Assembly (NCBI RefSeq): GCF_014652655.1
Contig: NZ_BMZF01000008.1
Location: 1-64,000 of the forward strand
Source: Paramylibacter ulvae
GTDB taxonomy: Bacteria > Pseudomonadota > Alphaproteobacteria > Rhodobacterales > Rhodobacteraceae
Direction of reading: 5' to 3'
DNA: 64,000 nt
Part shown: one piece after another, positions 17,041 to 25,398 of the stretch
How positions within the stretch are numbered: position 1 is the stretch's first letter
Layout: each line of letters starts with the position of its first letter
The notes under the pieces: model-generated
The model's input: the letters and a program-made list of their open reading frames with translations, nothing else
The model's database searches: none
What the model was told of the DNA's origin: nothing
Program-made: the position numbers and the translations under genes

Positions 17041-20000
17041 ACGGTATAATTGACGCTGCATTTTCCCGTTCGCGCGTTGTTGCGTTAACGCTGATTATGA
17101 TCCTGATAATCGGGGCGATTTCATATGTTTCGATCCCCAAGGAATCCAACCCTGAAATTCCAATTCCGTTGATTTACGTTTCAACGGGTTTGGATGGTAT
17201 TTCACCCGAGGATAGCGAACGCCTGTTAGTGACTCCGCTTGAAACAGAGCTCAGCTCGTTAACAGGGTTAAAGCAAATTGATGGCAACGCGGGTGAAGGA
17301 TACGCCAGTGTGCAGCTTGAATTTGAACCCGGGTTTGATGCCGATTCTGCAATGGACAAAGTTCGCGAAGCCGTTGACCGTGCGAAATCCGATTTGCCGA
17401 CTGATGCAACCGACCCTGTGGTCACGGAAATCAACACCGCGTTATTCCCGATTTTAACAACCATCCTGTCGGGTTCTGTGCCAGAGCGCACATTAAATAA
17501 CCTTGCCGAAGATCTAAAAGATCGACTGGAAGGTGTTGAAGGTGTGTTAGAGGTGGATGTTGGTGGTTCGCGCGATGAATTGTTAGAGGTTCTGATCGAT
17601 CCAACGGTTTTTGAAACCTACAATATTTCATTTGATGAATTGATCGGACAGATCACGCGCAACAATATGTTGATTGCGGCGGGTGCGATTGAAACGGGGG
17701 CAGGGCGCTTGGTGCTTAAGGTGCCAGGCCTGATCGAAGATATCCAAGATGTAATGGAATTGCCCGTCAAAGTACGCGGCGATACCGTGGTTACATTTGC
17801 CGATGTCGCCACAATACGGCGCACATTCGAGGACCCATCCAGCTTTGCGCGCATCAACGGACAGCCCGCCTTGGCGTTGGAAATTAAAAAACGCTCTGGT
17901 GCCAATATCATTGAAACCGTTGCCGCCGCCAAAGAGGTGATTTTGGATGCACAGGCCACTTGGCCCGAAAGCGTGAAAATCAATTACCTGCAAGACGAAA
18001 GCAAACAAGTCAAAGACATGTTAAGCGATCTGGAGGCAAATGTTATTGCGGCTGTGATCTTGGTGATGATTGTGATTGTTTACGCGCTTGGCATTCGATC
18101 CGCGGTATTGGTCGGGTTGGCCATTCCAGGGGCGTTTTTGGCGGGTGTTACCGCATTGTTGGCAATGGGGTACACAATGAATATCGTTGTGCTGTTTTCC
18201 CTGATTTTGGTTGTGGGCATGTTGGTTGATGGTGCGATTGTGACCACCGAATTAGCAGATCGTAAATTGCAAGAAGACATGCCCCCCAAAGAGGCATACG
18301 CATTTGCCGCCAAACGTATGTCTTGGCCGATTATTGCATCGACCGCCACAACATTAAGCGTGTTTTTCCCGCTGTTGTTTTGGACAGGTACTGTCGGCGA
18401 ATTTATGAAGTTCTTACCGATTACCGTGATTATGACGCTTGGTGCATCATTGTTTATGGCGCTGATTTTCATCCCTGTTGTTGGTGGAATTATTGGCAAA
18501 CGCCCGCCGCAATCGGCGCGCGATAAGGCAACATTGCATAACGCCGAAATAGGTGATCCGCGCAAAATGGGTGGATTTACGGGTGGTTATGTTCGCCTAT
18601 TGCAATGGGCGATTTTGCGCCCCGGTGCGACCGTCTTGTTTGCCATTGCAATGTTGCTTGGATCGTTTGGGTTGTACGGACAGTTGGGCAATGGGGTTTC
18701 GTTTTTTCCATCGGTTGAACCCGATTTCATGCAGGTACAGGTGCGTGCGCGGGATAATTTTTCAATTTATGAACGCGACGGTTTGGTGCGATCTGTTGAG
18801 GAACGTTTGTTAAACTATGATGAAATCAAAAGCGTTTATGCAAAAACTGCCGCCGATCAACAATCAGACGAAGAGGTGATTGGCTCAATCCAGCTTGAAT
18901 TATTGGATTGGGATAAACGACGCACCGCGGCACAAATCGGCGAAGACATTCGCGAGGAAATGACTCAAATCGCGGGTATTGATGTACAGGTTCAAACCGA
19001 AAGCGGTGGCCCAACGGCGGGTAAGCCCGTGAATTTGAAAGTCGTCTCAAATGATCGTGCGGCGCAAGAAGCCGCGGTGGGGGAAATCGTTGATCGCATG
19101 GATAAAATCGGTGGATTCACAGATGTGACCGATACGCGCCCATTGCCAGGTGTGGAATGGAGCATCAAGGTTGATCGATCAGAGGCCGCGCGTTTTGGTG
19201 CAGACATTAGCCTGCTTGGCCAAGCAATTCGCCTGTTAACGCAAGGGATCACCGTTGCCGATTATCGCCCAGATGATGCAGATGGCTCGGTGGACATTCG
19301 TGTGCGTTTCCCATCCCAAGACCGCACATTCGAAGAATTGCAAAGCCTTCGTGTGCCAACAAATGCTGGCTTGATTCCGATTTCGAACTTTGTAACATTC
19401 GAACCTGCACCACGCACGGGCACTATTCGTCGGATTGATCAAAAACGGGTGATTTCGATCGAAGCAAATGTTGCATCAGGTGTGTTAGTAAATGATCAAA
19501 TCAATGTATTACGCGCCGCATTGGAAAAAACTGAATTTCCATCCAGCGTGACGTGGTCATTTGCGGGTGAAGCACAGGATCAGCAAGATGCCATGATTTT
19601 CCTGATGGGTGCGTTCGCGTCCGCGATTGGTATGATGTTCATCATCTTGGTGACGCAATTCAACAATTTCTATGAAGCGTTCGTTGTGATGTCAGCGATT
19701 ATCTTTTCGGTGGCGGGGGTTTTGTTGGGCTTGATCGTAACTGGCCGCCCGTTTGGTGTTGTGATGGGTGGTATCGGGGTGATCGCGCTTGCGGGTATTG
19801 TGGTGAATAACAATATCGTTTTGATCGATACCTATAACGATCTGAAACGTGAAGGCATGTCACCGCTAGAGGCCGCATTGCGCACAGGTGCGCAACGTTT
19901 GCGCCCTGTTGTATTGACCTCTATCACGACTGCATTGGGATTGATGCCGATGGTGATAGGGTTGAATATCAACTTTTTCACGCGGGATATTGTTTATGGC

Positions 20001-20168
20001 GCACCGTCAACACAATGGTGGACAGAACTGTCCAGCGCAATCGCGGGGGGACTGGTGATTGCCACGATCCTGACATTAATTGTGACGCCTGCGATGTTGA
20101 TATTAGGGGAAAAACGCCCCAAGCGGGTAAACACGCCTCCGGTTGAACCCGTTGCGGCGGATATATAA
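17037..20168 (+). CDS. RND efflux permease with atypical proton-relay residues
   Basis: A 1043-residue inner-membrane pump with about 12 helices and two large periplasmic loops, as in AcrB. It starts with VVALTLIMILIIGAISYVSIPKESNPEIPIPLIYV. The helix-4 motif is VGMLVDGAIVTTELAD, where AcrB has two adjacent aspartates; here only the first is kept. Helix 10 reads IVVNNNIVLIDTYND, with Asn where AcrB has its relay lysine. The same pattern occurs in a subgroup of RND pumps. It is coupled to the adaptor by ATGA and is closed by a terminator at 20174. Confidence 0.92.
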   Translation: MNGIIDAAFSRSRVVALTLIMILIIGAISYVSIPKESNPEIPIPLIYVSTGLDGISPEDSERLLVTPLETELSSLTGLKQIDGNAGEGYASVQLEFEPGFDADSAMDKVREAVDRAKSDLPTDATDPVVTEINTALFPILTTILSGSVPERTLNNLAEDLKDRLEGVEGVLEVDVGGSRDELLEVLIDPTVFETYNISFDELIGQITRNNMLIAAGAIETGAGRLVLKVPGLIEDIQDVMELPVKVRGDTVVTFADVATIRRTFEDPSSFARINGQPALALEIKKRSGANIIETVAAAKEVILDAQATWPESVKINYLQDESKQVKDMLSDLEANVIAAVILVMIVIVYALGIRSAVLVGLAIPGAFLAGVTALLAMGYTMNIVVLFSLILVVGMLVDGAIVTTELADRKLQEDMPPKEAYAFAAKRMSWPIIASTATTLSVFFPLLFWTGTVGEFMKFLPITVIMTLGASLFMALIFIPVVGGIIGKRPPQSARDKATLHNAEIGDPRKMGGFTGGYVRLLQWAILRPGATVLFAIAMLLGSFGLYGQLGNGVSFFPSVEPDFMQVQVRARDNFSIYERDGLVRSVEERLLNYDEIKSVYAKTAADQQSDEEVIGSIQLELLDWDKRRTAAQIGEDIREEMTQIAGIDVQVQTESGGPTAGKPVNLKVVSNDRAAQEAAVGEIVDRMDKIGGFTDVTDTRPLPGVEWSIKVDRSEAARFGADISLLGQAIRLLTQGITVADYRPDDADGSVDIRVRFPSQDRTFEELQSLRVPTNAGLIPISNFVTFEPAPRTGTIRRIDQKRVISIEANVASGVLVNDQINVLRAALEKTEFPSSVTWSFAGEAQDQQDAMIFLMGAFASAIGMMFIILVTQFNNFYEAFVVMSAIIFSVAGVLLGLIVTGRPFGVVMGGIGVIALAGIVVNNNIVLIDTYNDLKREGMSPLEAALRTGAQRLRPVVLTSITTALGLMPMVIGLNINFFTRDIVYGAPSTQWWTELSSAIAGGLVIATILTLIVTPAMLILGEKRPKRVNTPPVEPVAADI

Positions 20169-20173
20169 ATTCA

Positions 20174-20198
20174 AAGCGTCCCAATGGGGCGCTTTTTT
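20174..20198 (+). terminator. Intrinsic terminator after the first RND operon
   Basis: AAGCGTCCC and GGGCGCTT form a stem with a four-base loop and one internal mismatch, followed by six T at 20193-20198, just after the permease stop. Confidence 0.85.
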
Positions 20199-20287
20199 GT
20201 TTCTCTCCTTGTTCATGATTGAATTTTAGCGTTTATTCAGCGTTAAATCACCCTGTCCAAATCCAAAATCAGAGCAGCGATAGAAAC

Positions 20288-21217
20288 ATGAATACAACGC
20301 CGAGCCATTCCACGCATGACGCCCAAGAAGACATGCGCAACCAAGATATCCTGATTTACGTCAACGGTGAAATTGTGCCGCGCGATCAAGCGCGCGTTTC
20401 GGTTTATGACAGTGGTTTCATGTTGGGTGATGGCATGTGGGAAGGTATGCGTTTGTACAACGGCAAATGGGCGTTTTTTGACGAACATATGGATCGCTTG
20501 TTCAACAGTTGTAAGGCGGTATCACTTGATATCGGTATGGATCGCGCAGGCATATTAGACGCGCTGACCAAAACCGCGGCAGCGAATAATATGACGACGG
20601 ATGTGCATTGTCGGTTGATGATTACACGCGGTGTAAAGGTGAAACCGTTTCAACATCCAGCATTGTCACAATCGGGTCCAACCATTGTGATTATCATGGA
20701 GCATTCAAAACCCGCAGAAAGCTTGCACAAAGCAGGCATTCGTTTGGCGACCGTGCCACAGGTGCGCGGATTGCCAATGTCTCAAGATGCAAAATTTAAT
20801 TCTCATTCGAAATTGAATTGCGTGATTGCCTGTCTACAAGCGGAACAGGCGGGCGCGGACGAAGGATTGATGTTGGATCCGCATGGGTTTGTGAACACGA
20901 CAAATGCGTGCAACTTTTTCATCGTGCGCGGTGGTGCGGTTTGGACATCAACGGGCGATTATTGCATGAACGGTGTCACCCGCCAAAAGGTGATTGATTT
21001 GTGCCGCGCCAACGATATTCCCGTGTTCGAGAAAAACTATTCCCTTTACGAGGCTTACGGTGCGGACGAGGCATTTTTGACCGGAACCTTTGGTGCGCAA
21101 ACTCCAGTGGCCGAAATTGATGGAAAAAAGATCGGTGTGCTTGACGGTGCAGGTCCAATGACGCAACGCTTACAAAAGCTTTATAAACAATTGATTAGCG
21201 ACCATATTGCATCCTAA
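20288..21217 (+). CDS. Class IV aminotransferase (D-amino acid / branched-chain type)
   Basis: A PLP enzyme of fold type IV, about 309 residues. It has IYVNGEIVPRDQARVSVYDSGFMLGDGMWEGMRLYNG, the Schiff-base lysine in SHSKLN and the phosphate-binding GVTRQKVIDLCRANDI. The substrate side chain is not clear from sequence; branched-chain, D-alanine and aminodeoxychorismate-lyase activities share this fold. The frame is open from a TTG at 20219; ATG 20288 is chosen, though ATG 20333 (MRNQDILIYVNG, behind AAGAAG) would also fit the family. The gene stands alone between a terminator and aroQ. Confidence 0.82.
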   Translation: MNTTPSHSTHDAQEDMRNQDILIYVNGEIVPRDQARVSVYDSGFMLGDGMWEGMRLYNGKWAFFDEHMDRLFNSCKAVSLDIGMDRAGILDALTKTAAANNMTTDVHCRLMITRGVKVKPFQHPALSQSGPTIVIIMEHSKPAESLHKAGIRLATVPQVRGLPMSQDAKFNSHSKLNCVIACLQAEQAGADEGLMLDPHGFVNTTNACNFFIVRGGAVWTSTGDYCMNGVTRQKVIDLCRANDIPVFEKNYSLYEAYGADEAFLTGTFGAQTPVAEIDGKKIGVLDGAGPMTQRLQKLYKQLISDHIAS

Positions 21218-21345
21218 CACTGCGTAGAGTGCTTTTGCCATTGCGCAACACTCGTTTTGCAAATCATGCGAGCGCTGGATTTGACGCATAATTCATTTAT
21301 ACAAGCGATGTTGTATCATCGTAAAATTGCCAAGGAATATCGCCA

Positions 21346-21786
21346 ATGGCGCATAAGATTTACATATTGAATGGGCCAAACCTGAACCTGTTGGGGAAAC
21401 GCCAGCCCGAAATCTATGGTCATGCGACGCTTGCAGATGTGCAAGCGGATTGCAAAGCATTGGCGGGTGACTTGAATTGTGAAATCAGCATGCATCAGTC
21501 CAATCACGAGGGTGAAATCATTGATATGATTCATCATGCCCGCGTTGATGGGGCAGGGATTATCATAAACCCTGCGGCGTATTCCCATACATCTGTGGCA
21601 ATTTTGGATGCGCTCAATACATTCGATGGCCCAGTGATTGAAGTGCATATTTCAAATATCCATAAACGCGAAGCGTTTCGCCATCATTCATATGTATCGG
21701 CGCGTGCGGATGGGGTAATTGCAGGGTGTGGTGTGGATGGATACACATTGGCGCTGCGCCATCTGGCGCGATTGTTAAACCAATAA
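21346..21786 (+). CDS. aroQ: Type II 3-dehydroquinate dehydratase
   Basis: A 146-residue protein of normal family length that removes water from 3-dehydroquinate in the shikimate pathway. Seen residues are [16 protein letters not shown] (Arg19 and the catalytic Tyr24), NPAAYSHTS (Asn75, His81), EVHISNI (catalytic His101) and the C-terminal [14 protein letters not shown]. It forms a dodecamer in known members. It has its own upstream spacer of 128 bases and is probably monocistronic. Confidence 0.95.
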   Translation: MAHKIYILNGPNLNLLGKRQPEIYGHATLADVQADCKALAGDLNCEISMHQSNHEGEIIDMIHHARVDGAGIIINPAAYSHTSVAILDALNTFDGPVIEVHISNIHKREAFRHHSYVSARADGVIAGCGVDGYTLALRHLARLLNQ

Positions 21787-21809
21787 TCGAATTTCAAAAT
21801 CAATATTGA

Positions 21810-22403
21810 TTAAGCTCGCAACGCTTCCACTTCGCGTGCCATGTCTTCTGCGAGATCGGACAGTTCTGCTTGGTTTGTTTCTTGGTGAAGTTCCAGGCGC
21901 AAAGCTGTGACATTGGCTTGATACCGACGCGCCAGTCGATCTGGTGACATGTCCGATTTCAATTCACCAAGCGTTTTTGCCGCCGTGAACGCCGCCGCAA
22001 TTTCCCCGCGCATGGCTTCCAAATATTGGCGCGATCGATCCGCAATCACTGCGTCCGTTGTGCGTGTATCCACCATTGTTTTGGTCAACATGCATGCTTT
22101 GCGAGTGATATCGTTCGCTGATAACAATGGATAGCTGCGCAAATGATCAGCCAGACCTTGCAATGGGGATGTCGCCTCTGCGATTTTTGCTTTGAACAGG
22201 GTGCGAAAGGTTTCTGAATATTTTTCCAAAGCAAGCAGATATAGGTTTTCCTTACTCTTGAACGCGGCATAGATGCTGCCCGGTTTCATGTTTAGCGCCG
22301 CTTCCAGATCCTTGAGCGATGTAGCATGATAGCCCTTATCCCAAAACAGGCACATGGCGGCATCCAGCGTTTCATCACGATCATAAGTGGCGGAGCGGGG
22401 CAT
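21810..22403 (-). CDS. TetR-family transcriptional repressor
   Basis: A 197-residue repressor. The start is the ATG at 22403, which begins MPRSATYDRDETLDAAMCLFWDKGYHATSLKDLEAALNMKPGSIYAAFKSKENLY, a complete TetR helix-turn-helix; the open frame reaches further only inside the dsbA-like gene. It lies five bases after that gene's stop, so the two are one transcript. Candidate operators are the long inverted repeat at 23797-23839 and the related sequence at 23985-24004. Confidence 0.88.
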   Translation of the reverse strand: MPRSATYDRDETLDAAMCLFWDKGYHATSLKDLEAALNMKPGSIYAAFKSKENLYLLALEKYSETFRTLFKAKIAEATSPLQGLADHLRSYPLLSANDITRKACMLTKTMVDTRTTDAVIADRSRQYLEAMRGEIAAAFTAAKTLGELKSDMSPDRLARRYQANVTALRLELHQETNQAELSDLAEDMAREVEALRA

Positions 22404-22407
22404 GAAA

Positions 22408-23061
22408 TTAAGTCTCTTCGTTTTCCAGATGGTGCAAGATGTTGGTGTAATTTTCAACTCCTTGCGCACCTGTCACAAGATGTTTTTGATTAAACACCAC
22501 AGCTGGTACGCCTTGAATGCCTTGGCGTTGCCAAAACTGTTCTGCTTCGCGCACTGTGTTAGCAAAACGTTGGTCATCTAAAACGGCAACCGCTTCTTTG
22601 CGATCAAGGCCGATTTCGCTGGCAATATCGGCCAATACGGCGACGTCTGACAAATCACGACGGTGGGTGAAATGGGCACTAAAAAACGCCTGTTTCAAAT
22701 CATCTTTGCGCCCTTGTTCGCCTGCCCAATGCAACAATTGGTGGGTGTTGAATGTGTTGTGCATACGAAAACCTTCGGCCCATTGAAATTCAAACCCCAG
22801 ATCGGCACCAAGTGCGGTCATGCGCGCGCGGCTGTCTTCGGATTCTGCGCGGGTTGATCCGTATTTTTCAGCAACATGTTCAAACCCGTCCTGACCTTCG
22901 GGAGGCATGTTTGGGTTCAATTCGAAAGGATGCCAGTGAATTTCATGCGGTGTTCCAGTGGATTCTAATGCGCGCGACAGCTGGCGATAACCAATGATGC
23001 ACCATGGGCACATCACATCAGATATGATGTCGATGCGAAGAGGGGACTTTGCAGAGGTCAT
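22408..23061 (-). CDS. DsbA/FrnE-family thiol oxidoreductase
   Basis: A 217-residue thioredoxin-fold protein with the active site Cys18-Pro-Trp-Cys21 in ISDVMCPWCIIGYRQL and the FrnE-type end GIQGVPAVVFNQKHLVTGAQG with the cis-proline. It has no signal peptide, so it acts in the cytosol, unlike periplasmic DsbA. It is co-transcribed with the TetR gene and lies next to an AhpD-like protein, which suggests a thiol or electrophile stress function. AAGGAA precedes the ATG. Confidence 0.9.
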   Translation of the reverse strand: MTSAKSPLRIDIISDVMCPWCIIGYRQLSRALESTGTPHEIHWHPFELNPNMPPEGQDGFEHVAEKYGSTRAESEDSRARMTALGADLGFEFQWAEGFRMHNTFNTHQLLHWAGEQGRKDDLKQAFFSAHFTHRRDLSDVAVLADIASEIGLDRKEAVAVLDDQRFANTVREAEQFWQRQGIQGVPAVVFNQKHLVTGAQGVENYTNILHHLENEET

Positions 23062-23170
23062 GATAGTTCCTTAATTGAAAACTTTGCGATCACGTGCCCA
23101 GCATAAACGGGAAACGTTGAATGCGAAAGTGTATGGCGGCGCGGTCAGTGTGATCGCGCCGTCGATGGTG

Positions 23171-23734
23171 TTAGGCTGCTTTTTCGGTTCGCGACCAAGC
23201 AAATTTTTCGAACACTTTGTCCACTGGTGTTTGTGCCAAATGGTTGGTGTAGTTCGACATGATTTTTTGGCTGTAGCCCAAGATGACGTCTAAGATGTTT
23301 TGTTTGGTGAAACCTGCGTCCAAGAATGCTTGTACGTTTTCATCGGCGACGTAGCCGCGATCACGCACCAATTGCAATGTGAATGTGCGCAACGCTTCGA
23401 GACGCGCAGTTGGCAACGGTGTTTCATTGCGCAACGCGTCGGTGATTTCATCGTCAACTTTCATCATTTTGGCAATACCAGTGTGCGCAGGCACACAATA
23501 ATGACACTCGTTTTCAACGTTGATTGTTTGCCAAACAACGGTCAGCTCGTCTTTGTCAAAGCTCGAGTTCATGAATAGTTCGTGCAATTTTTGATAACCT
23601 TCCAACAGGCTTGGCGATTCTGCCATGACGGCGTGCAAACCTGGTAGGCGACCGTTTGCAGCAATGGATTTTGCAACGAGTGGTTTTGATGCTTCTGGTG
23701 CGGTTTCTTCTGTGTGGGTTGTAAAGTTAGTCAT
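23171..23734 (-). CDS. Carboxymuconolactone decarboxylase/AhpD-like protein
   Basis: A 187-residue all-helical protein with the redox motif Cys77-His-Tyr-Cys80 followed by His84 (NECHYCVPAHTGIAKMM), as in AhpD-type peroxidase-associated proteins. The rest fits the CMD fold (DEITDALRNETPLPTARLEALRTFTLQLV). AAGGAGAG precedes the ATG. A 43-base inverted repeat 63 bases upstream is the probable target of the nearby TetR protein, so this gene is likely derepressed by an oxidant or electrophile. Substrate unknown. Confidence 0.86.
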   Translation of the reverse strand: MTNFTTHTEETAPEASKPLVAKSIAANGRLPGLHAVMAESPSLLEGYQKLHELFMNSSFDKDELTVVWQTINVENECHYCVPAHTGIAKMMKVDDEITDALRNETPLPTARLEALRTFTLQLVRDRGYVADENVQAFLDAGFTKQNILDVILGYSQKIMSNYTNHLAQTPVDKVFEKFAWSRTEKAA

Positions 23735-23796
23735 TGGTCTCTCCTTGAAACTGTTTGCGCTGCGTGTTGCATTGCTTGTGAGATGTCTACTTTTAT

Positions 23797-23839
23797 TTTG
23801 AGTGATTGCTCAAGTATAATAATTGAGCAATCACTCAAA
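23797..23839. promoter_or_regulatory. 43-base perfect inverted repeat, TetR-type tandem operator
   Basis: TTTGAGTGATTGCTCAA (23797-23813) and its exact reverse complement (23823-23839) flank nine AT-rich bases that contain TATAAT. Each arm is itself a TTGAG...CTCAA dyad of the size a TetR dimer binds. The TATAAT inside suggests that repressor binding covers the promoter of the AhpD-like gene or of a divergent one. Confidence 0.7.
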
Positions 23840-23959
23840 TGTGAGAATCAACTGTGCAACGTGATCTGAAAGGGAGGTTGGCGCCCGCTTAATACGTGGT
23901 CGGTGATCAAGGTATCCCTGAAATTGATTTCCAGCGAAATAGCGGTTGTCAGTCTAAAT

Positions 23960-23983
23960 AATGTTATGTTATATGATAACATT
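23960..23983. promoter_or_regulatory. Zur box upstream of the zinc locus
   Basis: The core GTTATATGATAAC (23968-23980) matches the known Zur pattern GTTAT-N3-ATAAC. It is embedded in a larger dyad whose outer arms are AATGTTAT and ATAACATT. The site is 60 bases upstream of the ZrgA-like gene, as expected for zinc repression of this operon. Confidence 0.75.
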
Positions 23984-23984
23984 G

Positions 23985-24004
23985 TTGAGCAAGTGATTGT
24001 TCAA
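23985..24004. promoter_or_regulatory. Third TetR-like operator copy beside the Zur box
   Basis: TTGAGCAAGTGATTGTTCAA ends in GTGATTGTTCAA, one base different from GTGATTGCTCAA in the inverted repeat at 23797. It begins one base after the Zur box, so the zinc operon may answer to both repressors. Confidence 0.45.
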
Positions 24005-24042
24005 TCCCGATTTTTATACCTTTCTGAAAAACAAACAGGAAC

Positions 24043-24684
24043 ATGACAATGAAATTACTGCCGTATATTGCATTTGCCGTAGCTGCCGCCCCTGCATTCG
24101 CCGAAGAAAAGCGCCAAATGGATGCTCACGAGCATGGTGTAGGCCAGATGAATATCGCGATTGAAGATTCCAAAGTCGTGATTGAACTGCATGCACCTGG
24201 AGCGGATATTGTTGGATTTGAATATCCGGCAGAGAGCATTGAAGACCGTACAAAGATAGAAGCAGCGGTTGCGATGCTTGCAAAACCACTTGATCTGTTT
24301 GTATTCCCAGCCGCGACAGGGTGTAGTGTGGTTGAAGCAACAAGCGAGCTGGAAGGCGGCGAGCACCACGATCATGAAGATCACGATGATGAGCATGGGC
24401 ATGATGATCATGAACATGACGAAGACCATGCGCATGAAGAAGGTCACGATGAGAATGATGAGCATGATGACCATGATGAACACGCATCTGGCCACACCGA
24501 ATTTCATGCAGAATATGAGCTGAATTGCACTAATCTTGACGCATCGGGTGAAATTGCATTCGATTATTTCAAGACATTCCCGAATGCGAAGGAACTTGAA
24601 ATTCAGGTCATTTCAAAAGACGGCGCAACAGCGGTTGAAGTTGAACGCGATACGCCTACACTGGCATTGAAAGATCTGCTTTAA
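24043..24684 (+). CDS. zrgA: ZrgA-like periplasmic zinc-binding protein (DUF2796)
   Basis: A 213-residue secreted protein with a signal peptide ending AFA-EEK. The mature N-terminus RQMDAHEHGVGQMNIAIEDSKVVIELHAPGADIVGFEYPA is the DUF2796 signature. Residues about 105-155 are a run of His, Asp and Glu that should bind many zinc ions. In Vibrio the Zur-regulated zrgABCDE operon encodes a zinc importer; here the same order follows (ABC ATPase, FtsX-like permease, DUF3299 proteins) behind a Zur box. It should collect zinc in the periplasm. Confidence 0.9.
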   Translation: MTMKLLPYIAFAVAAAPAFAEEKRQMDAHEHGVGQMNIAIEDSKVVIELHAPGADIVGFEYPAESIEDRTKIEAAVAMLAKPLDLFVFPAATGCSVVEATSELEGGEHHDHEDHDDEHGHDDHEHDEDHAHEEGHDENDEHDDHDEHASGHTEFHAEYELNCTNLDASGEIAFDYFKTFPNAKELEIQVISKDGATAVEVERDTPTLALKDLL

Positions 24685-24696
24685 ATTGGAAATATC

Positions 24697-25398
24697 GTGT
24701 CGAAAGATACATCAATATTAACGCTTAAAGATGTTCGCTACCGCTGGTCGGGGCGGGCATCTTTTGAATTGTCGGTGCCGCAATTTAGCGTCAATCGCGG
24801 TGAAACGGTTTTGCTATTGGGTGAAAGCGGTTCAGGAAAATCCACGTTGCTGTCGCTAATTTGTGGCACGATTATCGCGCAAAACGGCATCGTGGATGTT
24901 GGCGGAACGGATATTGGCGCGCTGTCGGCGCGCGAACGTGACCAATTTCGCGCGGAACAAATCGGATTGATTTTTCAACAGTTTAACTTGCTTCCATATG
25001 CGACTGTTTTGGATAATATTTTGCTGCCATTGCGGTTTGCAAAATCACGACGCCAAGCCGTGCCTTCGCCAAATGCCATGGCAAGCCAACTTTGCGATGA
25101 ATTGGGATTGCCCAGCGATGTTATTCATGCGCGTGCGGGCACGTTGAGTGTGGGTCAACAACAACGTGTTGCGGCGGCGCGGGCATTGATTGGCAACCCG
25201 CCGTTGATTATCGCGGATGAACCAACTTCTGCGCTTGATGCGGCAACGCAATTAACATTTCTAAAGCTGTTGTTTGATCAATCGCGTCAGCATGACACAA
25301 CATTGTTGATGGTAAGCCATGATGCCCGCTTGGCCGATCAATTTGATCGCGTCGTGAAAATGTCCGATGTCGCAGAAAACAAGAGAGAGACAACATGA
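24697..25398 (+). CDS. ABC transporter ATPase of the zinc (Zrg) system
   Basis: A 233-residue LolD/MacB-type ATPase with Walker A GESGSGKST (42-50), Q-loop FQQFNLLP, signature LSVGQQQ (150-156), Walker B LIIADEP (170-176) and switch histidine in LMVSHDARLADQFD. It starts with GTG 12 bases after zrgA and overlaps the permease ATG by four bases. It powers the FtsX-like permease encoded next. Confidence 0.92.
   Translation: MSKDTSILTLKDVRYRWSGRASFELSVPQFSVNRGETVLLLGESGSGKSTLLSLICGTIIAQNGIVDVGGTDIGALSARERDQFRAEQIGLIFQQFNLLPYATVLDNILLPLRFAKSRRQAVPSPNAMASQLCDELGLPSDVIHARAGTLSVGQQQRVAAARALIGNPPLIIADEPTSALDAATQLTFLKLLFDQSRQHDTTLLMVSHDARLADQFDRVVKMSDVAENKRETT

Noticed and set aside
24355-24490. Short tandem-like repeats of GATCATGA-type units
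   Set aside because: They are the His/Asp/Glu codons of the zinc-binding stretch in the ZrgA-like protein, not a separate DNA repeat.
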